Assembly: GCF_014127105.1 (NCBI RefSeq)
Contig: NZ_CP059902.1
Coordinates: 653,001 to 717,000, forward strand
From: Devosia sp. MC521
GTDB lineage: Bacteria > Pseudomonadota > Alphaproteobacteria > Rhizobiales > Devosiaceae
DNA: 64,000 nt
Reading direction: 5' to 3'
In this document: piece by piece, positions 53,467 through 62,244 of the stretch
Position numbering within the stretch: the stretch's first letter is position 1
Layout: every line of letters begins with the position of its first letter
The notes under the pieces: model-generated
Databases searched by the model: none
Seen by the model: the letters and a program-made list of their open reading frames with translations, nothing else
Told to the model about the DNA's origin: nothing
Program-made: the position numbers and the translations under genes

Positions 53467-54444
53467 TTACGCCTTCTTCAAGCGCGGATCGAGCAGGACA
53501 TAGCTCAGATCGACGACAAAATTGGAGACCAGCATTGCGGCGGTCATGATCAGCAACTGCCCTTGGATGACGGGATAGTCGCGAGCCAGAATGGCTTGGT
53601 AGAGCGTGTTGCCGAGGCCGGGGTAGTTGAACACCACTTCCACCACCAGCGCGCCACCGAGGACTGTGCCCAATGCAATGGCAAGGCTCGATACGGTCGG
53701 CAGCAGCGCGTTACGCGCCGCGTACCAGATCATGACGCGATTGTCGGAGAGGCCCTTGGCGCGACCCATGACGATGTAATCTTCGCCCAACAGGTTGATC
53801 ATATTGTTGCGCATGGTCACGGCGAAGCCGCCGGTCATGACGAATAGCATGGTCAGCAGCGGCAGAGTGCCGTGACGAATGACGCTCCAGATATACTCGC
53901 CGCTAAAGGCGGGATCGAGCATGGGGTCTGCAGCATAGCCATTGGGGAACCATTTCAGCGTGTAGCCAAAGATGAACAGCATCACCAGCGACACCACAAC
54001 GGCCGGAACCGAGCTGGCAAAAATCGCCAGTAGGGACACGAAGGAGTCGAATATCGTGCCACGACGCCAAGCGGCCATAACACCGAGCAAGGTACCCAAG
54101 ACGAACGACAGAACGGTGGCGAGGCCCATTAGCCCCAGCGTCCAGACCAGAGCGCGCATCAGCAGCTCTGTCACGGGCAGCGGGAAAAACTTGATCGAGC
54201 GGCCGAGATCGCCGGTAAATACGCTCTTGAGATAGGCCAGATATTGCTCGCCAATCGGCGCATCGATGAAGCCAAATGTCAGCTTCAGAGCGTTCAGATT
54301 TTCGAGGCTGAGTTCAGAACCCGCGCTCGCAAACATGATCTGGATAGGATCGCCGGGCATAAGGCGCGGCAGGAAGAAATTGATTGTCGCAGCAACGATA
54401 AAGGCGGCGAAATAGAATGCGAGCCGCCGAAGCAGGAAAGCCAT
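53467..54444 (-). CDS. Oligopeptide ABC transporter permease (OppB/DppB type)
   Basis: The product is 325 residues with six membrane helices. NFFLPRLMPGDPI near the N-terminus and the C-terminal DYIVMGRAKGLSDNRVMIWY loop and FNYPGLGNTLYQAI are OppB signatures. It is separated from oppA by a hairpin. Confidence 0.9.
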   Translation of the reverse strand: MAFLLRRLAFYFAAFIVAATINFFLPRLMPGDPIQIMFASAGSELSLENLNALKLTFGFIDAPIGEQYLAYLKSVFTGDLGRSIKFFPLPVTELLMRALVWTLGLMGLATVLSFVLGTLLGVMAAWRRGTIFDSFVSLLAIFASSVPAVVVSLVMLFIFGYTLKWFPNGYAADPMLDPAFSGEYIWSVIRHGTLPLLTMLFVMTGGFAVTMRNNMINLLGEDYIVMGRAKGLSDNRVMIWYAARNALLPTVSSLAIALGTVLGGALVVEVVFNYPGLGNTLYQAILARDYPVIQGQLLIMTAAMLVSNFVVDLSYVLLDPRLKKA

Positions 54445-54489
54445 CAGCTGTCATCCCTTCTGTGTCCCGCGCGTTCCGCCGCGGGGGTC

Positions 54490-54515
54490 GGGAGAGCGTC
54501 GTTCAACGCCCTCCC
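54490..54515 (-). other. GC-rich hairpin between oppA and oppB
   Basis: GGGAGAGCGT (54490-54499) pairs with ACGCCCTCCC (54506-54515) with one mismatch around a 6-nt loop. It may raise the amount of the binding protein over the permeases. Confidence 0.6.
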
Positions 54516-54527
54516 TTTTAGTGGTGA

Positions 54528-56186
54528 TTACTGAGCGACCGGGTCGAGGTCGAGCAGCTGCAGAACACGCGCCGGGTTAGCGTTCGAGACAACAGGCGAG
54601 TACTTCGGATTTTCGGCATCAGCCCAACCCGTGAAGCGCTTGGTGTTGTACTCGTAGAACGATGGGCTGTTGTAGAGCGGCACGATTGGCAGCGCTTCAG
54701 CAATGATCAGCTGAATCTTGTCCATCGCGGTCTTACGAGTGGCCGGGTCCTTGCTCTGCTTGTATTCAGACAGGAGCTTGGAAACCTCTTCACTCGACCA
54801 GTGTGGTGCGGTGAAGCGCGACTTGCCGAAATCATCCGGGTTGTAGGAACGGATGTACGGGAAGTACGGGTCGGCAGCCGATGCCAGTGCGTTCAGCGTC
54901 ATGGAGTATTCGCCCGAGATCAGCGCTGCGGTCCACACGGCGGCTTCTGGCGTGCTCATCTTCACGTTGAGGCCAGCCTGCTGCATGGTTTCCATGGAGA
55001 TCTGAACCGCGTCGATCCAGTCGGTCCAACCGTTTGGCACCATGAAGTCGATTTCGAGCTTGGAGCCATCCGGATTGTCACGGAAGCCATCATTGTCGGC
55101 GTCAACATAACCAGCTTCGTCCAGAAGAGCGACGCCAGCGTCATAGTTGAATTCGCCGTATTGGCCGAACTGTGCCTTCACTTCCGGATTGCCGAAGGAC
55201 GCATAGAGTTCGCCTAGGCCCGATGGATCGCCATTGACCAGCGGATAGCCATAGCCAGCGATGTCGACGATGGTCTGACGGTCAATGATCATGCTCAGCG
55301 CACGACGGAAGTTGACGTCGGTGTAAGCCTTACGAGCGTTCTCGTCTGGCGAAACCTGGCTCATCTGCAGCGAGACGAGGCTCGATGGGGTGAACCAATA
55401 TTTGTGGTGTTCCGGGTCCTTGGCAACAAAGGTGTTGTCGATGTCCGGGATGAAGCTGGTTGCCCAGTCGAGCGAGCCTTCAGCGAGAGCCGCGAGAACC
55501 TGCGGGTTGTCGGCCAGCTGCGGCATGCGCAGGCAGTCAACGGCAAGGTTGTCATTGTCCCAATAGTGCGGGTTACGGCACTGTTCGTAGACGTTCGGGG
55601 TGAAACGGGTGATTTCGGTCATTGGACCGGAAGCCACAGGGGTTTCATTGGCGAAGGTCACCGGATCTTCAATCGACGCCCAGATGTGCTCGGGCACGAT
55701 CGGCATGTCGACGATGGTGTTAGCGATCAGCGAGTTGGCTTCCTTGAGGTTGAAGCGAACGGTGCGATCATCGACCTTTTCAACCGAGTTCAGCTGCTGG
55801 GTGACCGAGATGAAATCGAGAGCCGGGAACTTGGCGATATAGTCATAGGTGAAGATGATGTCGTCAGCAGTGAGGGCTTCACCGTCCGACCACTTGAGGC
55901 CTTCACGCAAGGTGAAGGTTATCGACATCAGATCGTCAGCCAGCTCAAAGCTTTCGGCAAGACGGAAGTGCGGCTCGTTGCCGTTCAGGCGATTAAATAC
56001 CACCAATGGCTCATAGATGAAGTGGAGCGTGGTGAAGCGGGCAGATGTCTGACCGAATGGATTGAAGTTGCGAACAAAGGTTGTCGTCTGTTCCGACGAG
56101 ATGGTCAGCACGTTCTGCGCAAAAGCAGGCGCAGCCATGGTCAACACTGCTGCGGACGTTGCCGCGAGAAGCATGAGCTTCTTCAT
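54528..56186 (-). CDS. Oligopeptide ABC transporter substrate-binding protein (OppA/DppA type)
   Basis: The product is 552 residues from ATG 56186, which has AAGGAG upstream; the longer frame runs into nagZ. The signal peptide is cleaved after PAFA near residue 23 (mature QNVLTISSEQTTTFVRNF). The family-5 binding fold is shown by FTLREGLKWSDGEALTADD and the RRALSMIIDRQ segment. It lies 28 nt after nagZ, so muropeptides or related peptides are likely ligands; this is inference. Confidence 0.88.
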   Translation of the reverse strand: MKKLMLLAATSAAVLTMAAPAFAQNVLTISSEQTTTFVRNFNPFGQTSARFTTLHFIYEPLVVFNRLNGNEPHFRLAESFELADDLMSITFTLREGLKWSDGEALTADDIIFTYDYIAKFPALDFISVTQQLNSVEKVDDRTVRFNLKEANSLIANTIVDMPIVPEHIWASIEDPVTFANETPVASGPMTEITRFTPNVYEQCRNPHYWDNDNLAVDCLRMPQLADNPQVLAALAEGSLDWATSFIPDIDNTFVAKDPEHHKYWFTPSSLVSLQMSQVSPDENARKAYTDVNFRRALSMIIDRQTIVDIAGYGYPLVNGDPSGLGELYASFGNPEVKAQFGQYGEFNYDAGVALLDEAGYVDADNDGFRDNPDGSKLEIDFMVPNGWTDWIDAVQISMETMQQAGLNVKMSTPEAAVWTAALISGEYSMTLNALASAADPYFPYIRSYNPDDFGKSRFTAPHWSSEEVSKLLSEYKQSKDPATRKTAMDKIQLIIAEALPIVPLYNSPSFYEYNTKRFTGWADAENPKYSPVVSNANPARVLQLLDLDPVAQ

Positions 56187-56214
56187 TTTCAGTCTCCTTG
56201 TTTGGCGGCTCGCT

Positions 56215-57240
56215 TTAGGCGATGCCACTCTCCCTGAAAATTTCTTCAACCTCGGCATGGAGCGCTTGTACGTCCACGCGAGTAGTCCCCAGTCTGGCTT
56301 CGGCGCGAGCAATGCGCTTCAGACTTACCTCGCTCAACGGACGAGCAGCTTTGCATGCAGCTTCGCTTTGAGAAAGGTCGCCCTGACTGTGAAGGGCGAT
56401 ATCGTAACCGGCATCGAGCGCGGCAGTGACGCGACTGTCCCATGTGCCTGAGAGGGCGTCCATGGTGAGGCAGTCGGTGGTCAGAACGCCGTCATAGCCG
56501 AGAGTATTGCGGATGAGATCACAGACTTTCGGCGAGATTGACGCCGGCAGGTCTGGGTCAATCCTGGTGAAAATCAGATGCGCGACCATGGCCCAAGGCG
56601 TGTCCTTGAGTCGCATAAAGGGCAGGAAGTCTGTACCCATGAGATCGGCCACATCGGCATGCACCACGGGCAGATCGTGGTGCGGGTCGACCTCAACGCG
56701 GCCATAGCCGGGGACATGTTTCATGATCGGCATAGAGCCAGTCTCGAGCAGCGCATCGATAGCGACGCGCCCGAGAACGGCGACGATTTCCGGATCAGAG
56801 CTGAACGTGCGCGAGGAAATGATGGCGTGCGTCCCGGCGCGAGCGAGGTCGACCACGGGGGCCGTTCCGGAGCCGATATGCATTTCGCTCATCATCGAGC
56901 CCATCGCTAGATGGGATTGACGCAGCGCATGCTTGGCTAGGTCCAAATCTATTTTTGCCAATTGGCCGAAGTGACCTAGCGGACGGAATAGGGGCCAGTT
57001 GCCATTGTCGAGGCGCTGCACGCGCCCGCCTTCCTGATCAATATAGACCGGAGCATTGTCGCGCCCAACAGCTTCTCGGAACTGGGCGACGAGACGGCGA
57101 ACCTGGTCATTATTCTGCACATTGCGCTTGAACAGAAACAGGCCAAACGGATTGGCTTCTTTGAAAAACGCGACCTCATTTTCCGACAACTCAGGGCTGG
57201 GCATGCCAACGAAAAGTGCGAGTGGAGTTGAGGTCGACAT
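56215..57240 (-). CDS. nagZ: Beta-N-acetylhexosaminidase (GH3, NagZ type)
   Basis: The product is 341 residues, the size of NagZ, without a signal peptide. YIDQEGGRVQRL, KHVPGYGRVEVDPHHDLP (catalytic Asp-x-His pair) and VLTTDCLTMDAL (nucleophile Asp) are GH3 NagZ motifs. Where most have KHxPGHG the second His is Tyr. It removes GlcNAc from muropeptides in the cytoplasm. It is 5 nt after the GNAT gene and just before oppA. Confidence 0.88.
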   Translation of the reverse strand: MSTSTPLALFVGMPSPELSENEVAFFKEANPFGLFLFKRNVQNNDQVRRLVAQFREAVGRDNAPVYIDQEGGRVQRLDNGNWPLFRPLGHFGQLAKIDLDLAKHALRQSHLAMGSMMSEMHIGSGTAPVVDLARAGTHAIISSRTFSSDPEIVAVLGRVAIDALLETGSMPIMKHVPGYGRVEVDPHHDLPVVHADVADLMGTDFLPFMRLKDTPWAMVAHLIFTRIDPDLPASISPKVCDLIRNTLGYDGVLTTDCLTMDALSGTWDSRVTAALDAGYDIALHSQGDLSQSEAACKAARPLSEVSLKRIARAEARLGTTRVDVQALHAEVEEIFRESGIA

Positions 57241-57245
57241 AGATA

Positions 57246-57734
57246 CTAGTCCTCGACGAGCGGCTTCTTAATCCGAAGCAGCCCTTGGTAAATGTCTTCG
57301 TTGTCAGAGGGGATGGGTAGGGCGCCTACCGCATTTTTATAGAAATCGATCGGTCCAGCCGAGCCAATCACCGCATAGGCGTAGCCTTGGGCTTTCATGG
57401 CGACGAGTGTGCGATGGAATAGCGCGAGGCCAATGCCTTTGCCGCGCTGGCTTTCGTCAACGCCCGTTGGCCCAAAAAAGCCCTTGGCGGTCGCATCGTA
57501 GCAAGCAAAGCCGACGAGCTTGCCGTCAACAATAGCTACGAGGCACCCCGGCGGCTGATGCGCCATGGCCACTGTCAGTTCACTGACCCAGTATTCAGAA
57601 AAATGCTCACGCACCCAATTCTGAATAATATGCATTTCCGGGGGCAGGGCGACCCGAATGGTCGCCTCCACACCCGTAGTGCGCTCGCCAAGCTCTTCTA
57701 GTTTGCGACTATAGAGGTTGACCAGAAGGTCCAT
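57246..57734 (-). CDS. GNAT-family N-acetyltransferase
   Basis: The product is 162 residues from ATG 57734, 1 nt beyond the murQ stop; the longer frame overlaps murQ. LVAIVDGKLVGFACYDATAK and ESQRGKGIGLALFHRTL (acetyl-CoA motif A, R-x-x-G-x-G) are GNAT marks, and PIDFYKNAVGA is the C-terminal motif. Its place between murQ and nagZ suggests acetylation or detoxification of an amino sugar or peptide from peptidoglycan. The substrate is unknown. Confidence 0.83.
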   Translation of the reverse strand: MDLLVNLYSRKLEELGERTTGVEATIRVALPPEMHIIQNWVREHFSEYWVSELTVAMAHQPPGCLVAIVDGKLVGFACYDATAKGFFGPTGVDESQRGKGIGLALFHRTLVAMKAQGYAYAVIGSAGPIDFYKNAVGALPIPSDNEDIYQGLLRIKKPLVED

Positions 57735-57735
57735 T

Positions 57736-58677
57736 TCAGTCCGCCTTGTTCTCGCTGACAGCGCGACGGAGGAAGCCATCTGCACTTGTCAGAGCAGTTG
57801 TCGCTGCATCCTTATCGAGGCCAGTAAGGGCCATCAGAATAGCGAGCTTAACGTTATTGCCTGAACGGTCGAGATAAATTTCAGCTTCGGCAGTATCGAG
57901 GCCGGTCACTTCGCCGATGATACGCACCGCACGGGCAGCCAGCTTTTCATTGCTCACTGACACGTCGACCATGAGGTTTTCATAGGACTTGCCGATACGG
58001 ATCATGCTGGCGGTTGTCAGCATGTTGAGCACGAGCTTCTGCGCGGTGCCCGACTTGAGACGGGTCGAACCGGTCAATGATTCTGGGCCAACCAGCGGCG
58101 AGATCGCGATGTCAGCCATGTTGGCGATTGGCGAATTCGGATTGCAGGTGAGCGAAACGGTAACGGCACCGAGCGACTTGGCATAATCCAGCGCGCCGAT
58201 AACATAAGGGGTACGGCCGCTGACGGCGATGCCGACGACAACATCATTGGCAGTGGCGTTCACACGAACGAGATCGCGCTGACCTTCGCTGCGATCGTCT
58301 TCCGCGCCTTCGATGGGATAACGCAGGGCAGTGTCACCACCCGCGATAATGCCAACCACCATAGTGTCCGGCACGCCGAAGGTTGGTGGACATTCAGAGG
58401 CGTCGAGAACACCAAGACGGCCCGAAGTGCCTGCGCCCATATAGATCAGGCGCCCGCCCTTGCGGAACGCATCAACAATGCGATCAACGGCTTGGGCGAT
58501 CTGTGGGAGTTCGTGTCGTACAGCTTCCGCAACCTTTGCGTCCTGCGCGTTCATCGCGGCAAGAATCTGCTCGGTCGACATCAAGTCGATCTGCATGGTT
58601 TCCGGATTGCGAGCTTCCGACACGAGGTGCTCAAGTTCTGCAATTAGGGTGCTTTTGGACATCGTGCCTTCACTCAT
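57736..58677 (-). CDS. murQ: N-acetylmuramic acid 6-phosphate etherase
   Basis: The product is 313 residues (308 if the Met at residue 6 is used). [26 protein letters not shown] and [13 protein letters not shown] are the MurQ signatures of the SIS fold. It splits the lactyl ether of MurNAc-6-phosphate to GlcNAc-6-phosphate and D-lactate. It heads the minus-strand operon and is divergent from an RpiR/MurR gene, the same arrangement as E. coli murQ/murR. Confidence 0.95.
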   Translation of the reverse strand: MSEGTMSKSTLIAELEHLVSEARNPETMQIDLMSTEQILAAMNAQDAKVAEAVRHELPQIAQAVDRIVDAFRKGGRLIYMGAGTSGRLGVLDASECPPTFGVPDTMVVGIIAGGDTALRYPIEGAEDDRSEGQRDLVRVNATANDVVVGIAVSGRTPYVIGALDYAKSLGAVTVSLTCNPNSPIANMADIAISPLVGPESLTGSTRLKSGTAQKLVLNMLTTASMIRIGKSYENLMVDVSVSNEKLAARAVRIIGEVTGLDTAEAEIYLDRSGNNVKLAILMALTGLDKDAATTALTSADGFLRRAVSENKAD

Positions 58678-58688
58678 GGATTGATTTG

Positions 58689-58717
58689 ATGCTAGGAGCG
58701 AATATTCCGGCTGTCAA
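58689..58717 (-). promoter_or_regulatory. Probable murQ promoter
   Basis: On the minus strand TTGACA (rc of 58712-58717), a 17-nt spacer and TAGCAT (rc of 58689-58694) form a sigma70-like pair ending 12 nt before the murQ start. GGAATATTC, a partial operator word, lies in the spacer. Confidence 0.55.
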
Positions 58718-58725
58718 TCAAACTT

Positions 58726-58740
58726 GGAATTATGTATTCC
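58726..58740. promoter_or_regulatory. Putative RpiR/MurR operator in murQ-rpiR divergent region
   Basis: GGAATTATGTATTCC is a GGAAT-N5-ATTCC palindrome, 8 nt beyond the murQ -35. The same form occurs at 59680-59694, before the importer genes. Confidence 0.65.
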
Positions 58741-58772
58741 ATATGTGGAAACGATGATCGTGGGGAGCGAGC

Positions 58773-59621
58773 ATGTCAGTTCTCAGGTTGTTAAGTGCCC
58801 ATTTGGACACGTTAACGCAGGCTGATCGGCAGATCGCACAATTCATTATAGACCAGCCTGAACAGATGTTGGCGCTATCCTCTTCAGGCCTAGCGGAGGC
58901 AACGGGGCGTAGCCAATCCGCGGTCGTTAAGTTCAGCCAGAAACTCGGCTATTCCGGTTATCAGCAGCTCAAGTTGGCGGTGAACAAAGCCAAGGCGATG
59001 GAATGGCAGGCGCCCGGTGGCGTCATCCACGGTTCGATCGATTCTGCCGATAACTACATGACTATTTTGCAGAAGCTGATCGGTTCTAAGCTTCTGTCCA
59101 TGCGCGAAACCACGGCCGCAAACTCCGAGCAAACCATTGATCTGGCGCTTGAGGCTTTGCATGGCGCCAACCGCATCCAACTCAGCGGTGTTGGCGCATC
59201 TTCCCTTGTGGCGCGGGACTTTTCTTACAAGCTGATGAAGCTTGGACGTGTCGTTATGCTCGACAACGACACCCATATTCAGCTGGTGAACGCGGCAAAT
59301 CTCACAAAGGACGATGTCTTTGTGGCGCTGTCCCATTCCGGCCGTAGCTTGGAAACCCTGCGCACGGCGGAAGTTGCCAAGAAACGCGGTGCAACGGTCA
59401 TTTCGGTGACCGGCCTGCAGCCAAACCCACTGATCGATCTGGCCGATATTCACCTCTTTACGGTGGGTGATGAAGAACGCGTGCGCTCGTCAGCAATAAC
59501 CTCGCGCGACGCCCAATTCATTCTCACAGATATGCTTTTCATCCTGCTGTTACGCCGCCAGCCAGGATCGACCGATTACATTCAGGGCAGCGAGTCAGCC
59601 GTGACGATCCTTAAAGTCTGA
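58773..59621 (+). CDS. RpiR/MurR-family transcriptional regulator, second copy
   Basis: The product is 282 residues from ATG 58773 (GGGGAG upstream). The HTH_6 domain covers about residues 1-80 (ALSSSGLAEATGRSQSAVVKF). A SIS domain covers about 125-260 (NRIQLSGVGASSLVARDF, VFVALSHSGRSLETL). Such proteins sense phosphosugars such as MurNAc-6-phosphate. It lies between two copies of one palindrome and is probably the local regulator. Confidence 0.9.
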   Translation: MSVLRLLSAHLDTLTQADRQIAQFIIDQPEQMLALSSSGLAEATGRSQSAVVKFSQKLGYSGYQQLKLAVNKAKAMEWQAPGGVIHGSIDSADNYMTILQKLIGSKLLSMRETTAANSEQTIDLALEALHGANRIQLSGVGASSLVARDFSYKLMKLGRVVMLDNDTHIQLVNAANLTKDDVFVALSHSGRSLETLRTAEVAKKRGATVISVTGLQPNPLIDLADIHLFTVGDEERVRSSAITSRDAQFILTDMLFILLLRRQPGSTDYIQGSESAVTILKV

Positions 59622-59660
59622 ACTGTCGGAATTCGTCGTCTGGGTTGTAATTTTATATTC

Positions 59661-59694
59661 TTGACACATGTGGGTTTGTGGAATTTACTATTCC
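59661..59694 (+). promoter_or_regulatory. Probable importer promoter with overlapping RpiR/MurR operator
   Basis: TTGACA (59661-59666), a 17-nt spacer and TTTACT (59684-59689) form a promoter. GGAATTTACTATTCC (59680-59694) has the same GGAAT-N5-ATTCC form as 58726-58740 and covers the -10, so binding should repress the genes at 59765 onward. Confidence 0.65.
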
Positions 59695-59704
59695 AAGATC
59701 ACAT

Positions 59705-59742
59705 GTCCTAAGTAGGACGTTGAAAGACCCGGGAAGTCTTTC
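59705..59742 (+). other. Two small hairpins in importer leader
   Basis: GTCCT/AGGAC (59705-59718) and GAAAGAC/GTCTTTC (59722-59742) can each fold in the 5' leader of the importer mRNA. Their role is unknown. Confidence 0.35.
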
Positions 59743-59764
59743 TGAGGTGTAGGGGAGATTTAAC

Positions 59765-60826
59765 GTGGCTCAACTTTCGCTACGTGGCATCAAGAAAAGC
59801 TTCCGAAGCGTTGACGTCTTGCATGGCGTTGATCTTGAGATTGGCGATAAGGAATTCGTCGTCTTTGTCGGTCCCTCGGGCTGCGGCAAGTCAACACTCC
59901 TCCGTTTGATCGCTGGTCTCGATCCGCTCACCGGCGGTGACTTCTATCTCAACGGCCAGTTGATGAATGACGTGCCTCCGTCCAAGCGCGGCATCGCCAT
60001 GGTGTTCCAGTCCTATGCGCTCTACCCGCATATGGATGTTTACGAGAACATGGCCTTTGGCGCGCGCCTCATGGGGCTAAGCAAGGAAGAAGTCGAAAGC
60101 CGCATTGCAGAAGCAGCCCGCATGCTGCGCCTAGAGCCGCTGCTGAAGCGCAAGCCGCGCGAACTCTCTGGTGGTCAGCGCCAGCGCGTCGCTATTGGTC
60201 GCGCCTTGGTGCGTAAGCCAAGCGTCTTCCTGCTCGATGAGCCACTTTCTAACCTTGACGCGGCGCTGCGCTCGGAAGTTCGCCTCGAGATCGCTCGTCT
60301 ACATCGCCAGATTGGCGGTACGATGATTTACGTGACCCACGATCAGGTTGAAGCGATGACGCTCGCCGATAAGATCGTGGTCATGAACGCGGGTCGTATT
60401 GAACAAGTCGGCTCCCCGCGCGAGCTGTATGAAACGCCGGCTAATACGTTCGTCGCGAGTTTTATTGGGTCGCCGCGCATGACGCTCGTTGACGTGGTGC
60501 GCGCCGGGGATAGGCTTGAGCTCGCCGGGAATGGCGGCTCCGTCTCTGTTGGTGAGCTGCCCGCGGGCGATGAGTTTAAGCTGGGCCTGCGTTCTGACGC
60601 TGTTGGTCTCAGCCGCGATATCACAGCTGCGGGCTTTGCCGCGCACGTGGTTTACACCGAATACCTAGGCGACAACGCCTATGTGTATGTCCGCCTAGTC
60701 GATGGCACCCTGCTGGCTGCTCGCACCGGGCCGGACGATCTCTATCAGCCCGACACCGCAGTAACCGTGACGGTGCTGCCTGGTAGCGCGCATCTGTTTT
60801 CCGCAACGGATGGTCGGCGCATTTAG
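59765..60826 (+). CDS. Sugar ABC transporter ATP-binding protein (MalK/UgpC type)
   Basis: The product is 353 residues from GTG 59765. It has Walker [11 protein letters not shown]-loop [11 protein letters not shown], signature [14 protein letters not shown], Walker [20 protein letters not shown] and a TOBE domain after about residue 240. Being next to the RpiR gene and the probable MurR-type operator, it should serve uptake of an amino sugar such as MurNAc or GlcNAc-linked compounds. Confidence 0.9.
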   Translation: MAQLSLRGIKKSFRSVDVLHGVDLEIGDKEFVVFVGPSGCGKSTLLRLIAGLDPLTGGDFYLNGQLMNDVPPSKRGIAMVFQSYALYPHMDVYENMAFGARLMGLSKEEVESRIAEAARMLRLEPLLKRKPRELSGGQRQRVAIGRALVRKPSVFLLDEPLSNLDAALRSEVRLEIARLHRQIGGTMIYVTHDQVEAMTLADKIVVMNAGRIEQVGSPRELYETPANTFVASFIGSPRMTLVDVVRAGDRLELAGNGGSVSVGELPAGDEFKLGLRSDAVGLSRDITAAGFAAHVVYTEYLGDNAYVYVRLVDGTLLAARTGPDDLYQPDTAVTVTVLPGSAHLFSATDGRRI

Positions 60827-60875
60827 CTCCGGCCAAGTACCATTTTAGTAGGTCGATTTCATTGGGAGGGAACTC

Positions 60876-62117
60876 ATGAAGACCAATATGCTCCGCATCG
60901 GTTCGGCACTTGCCGCCATGCTGATTGCTGCCCCGTCTTTCGCTCAGGACCTGACATTCTGGTCCTGGCGCCAGGAAGACAAGGCCGCTTACGAAGGCTT
61001 TATCAAGACCTTCGAAGCCGCCAACCCGGGCATCACCGTCAAGTTCGAAACTTTCGAAGCGACGAACTACAACACCATTCTCGCCACCGCACTGGCTGGC
61101 GGCACCGGTCCTGATATTGCTCAGGTTCGTGCCTATGGTGGCCTCGAAAACCTCGCAGTGGGTGGCTATCTTGAGCCGCTGACCGTTGAGAACGTTCCTG
61201 CGATTGCCAACTTCAATCCAGCCGCTCTCAAGGCTGAATCGATGCGCGCTGACGGCACTCTGTATGCGATCCCATTCGCATCGCAGACCCAGCTCGTCAT
61301 CTACAATAAGGCGATCTTCGACCAGCATGGCATTGCTGAACCGACCACTTGGGAAGAGCTGATTGCTGCTTCGCAGAAGCTCAAGGACGCTGGCGTTATT
61401 CCATTCGCCAACGGCACCGCAACGGCTTGGCAGAACGAAACCGTCACCTTCGGTCTTGGTTCGACCCTGTTCGGTCGCGCTTTCTATGATGAGCTGGTCG
61501 CTGGCACCACCGACTTCAACGATCCGCGCTTCACCGGCGCGCTCGGCGATATCGCAGCACTCGCCAAGGACTATTTCCCAGAAGGCTTCATCGGTCTCGA
61601 CTATCCGTCGATGCAGCAGCTCTTCGCTTCGGGCATGGCGGCAATGTTCGTCGGTGGTTCGTATGAACTCTCGACCTTCAAGACCATGAACCCAGACATC
61701 CAGACCGGCATGTTCGCCGCTCCGGGCAAAGCCGCTGACGACGAAAAGCTCGTCGCCATTTACTTCGACGGTGGCTATGCCATCAACGAAGCTGGCAAGA
61801 ACAAGGAAGCATCCTTCAAGTTCCTCAACTACCTCGCTTCGACCGAATTCGGTCAGGCTATGGCTGATGAGCTGAAGACCCTTTCGGCTGTTCCAGGCGT
61901 GAAGTTCGAAACCGAAGATCTGGCTGAAATCAACGAGCTTAACCAGAACTCGATTCCTTACCTGATGCTGGCACACTTCCGCTTTGGCGAACCTTCGGGT
62001 TCGGTCCTGATCCAGGCCGAAATGCAGAAGCTGTTCTCGGGCGAAACCACTCCGGAAGCTATTGGTGAAGCGCTCACCACCGGTCTGGCTGCTTGGTATG
62101 AACCGTTCAAGAAGTAA
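60876..62117 (+). CDS. Sugar ABC transporter substrate-binding protein
   Basis: The product is 413 residues with a signal peptide cleaved after PSFA near residue 23 (mature QDLTFWSWRQEDKAAYEGF). Family-1 solute-binding features include YAIPFASQTQLVIYNKAIF and PTTWEELI. It is the periplasmic receptor of the importer; the ligand is unknown but amino sugars or muropeptide sugars fit the context. Confidence 0.88.
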   Translation: MKTNMLRIGSALAAMLIAAPSFAQDLTFWSWRQEDKAAYEGFIKTFEAANPGITVKFETFEATNYNTILATALAGGTGPDIAQVRAYGGLENLAVGGYLEPLTVENVPAIANFNPAALKAESMRADGTLYAIPFASQTQLVIYNKAIFDQHGIAEPTTWEELIAASQKLKDAGVIPFANGTATAWQNETVTFGLGSTLFGRAFYDELVAGTTDFNDPRFTGALGDIAALAKDYFPEGFIGLDYPSMQQLFASGMAAMFVGGSYELSTFKTMNPDIQTGMFAAPGKAADDEKLVAIYFDGGYAINEAGKNKEASFKFLNYLASTEFGQAMADELKTLSAVPGVKFETEDLAEINELNQNSIPYLMLAHFRFGEPSGSVLIQAEMQKLFSGETTPEAIGEALTTGLAAWYEPFKK

Positions 62118-62131
62118 CTCTTGATCCCTCG

Positions 62132-62154
62132 CACCGAGGCTGTGCCTCGGTGCA
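62132..62154 (+). other. GC-rich hairpin between SBP and permease genes
   Basis: GCACCGAGGC (62132-62141) pairs perfectly with GCCTCGGTGC (62145-62154) around a 3-nt loop, without a T run. It probably protects the 3' end of the SBP mRNA. Confidence 0.6.
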
Positions 62155-62244
62155 TCGGCATGCACCTGCCCTTCCTCTCCCGCTGGTCGGGGGAGGCAGG
62201 GCCAGCGCATAGAGCCTGACTATTAAGCCCAAGCGAGCACCAAA

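Noticed and set aside
60621-62210. 529-residue minus-strand open frame
   Set aside because: It is antisense to the sugar-binding-protein gene, which has a signal peptide and family motifs; the antisense product has neither.
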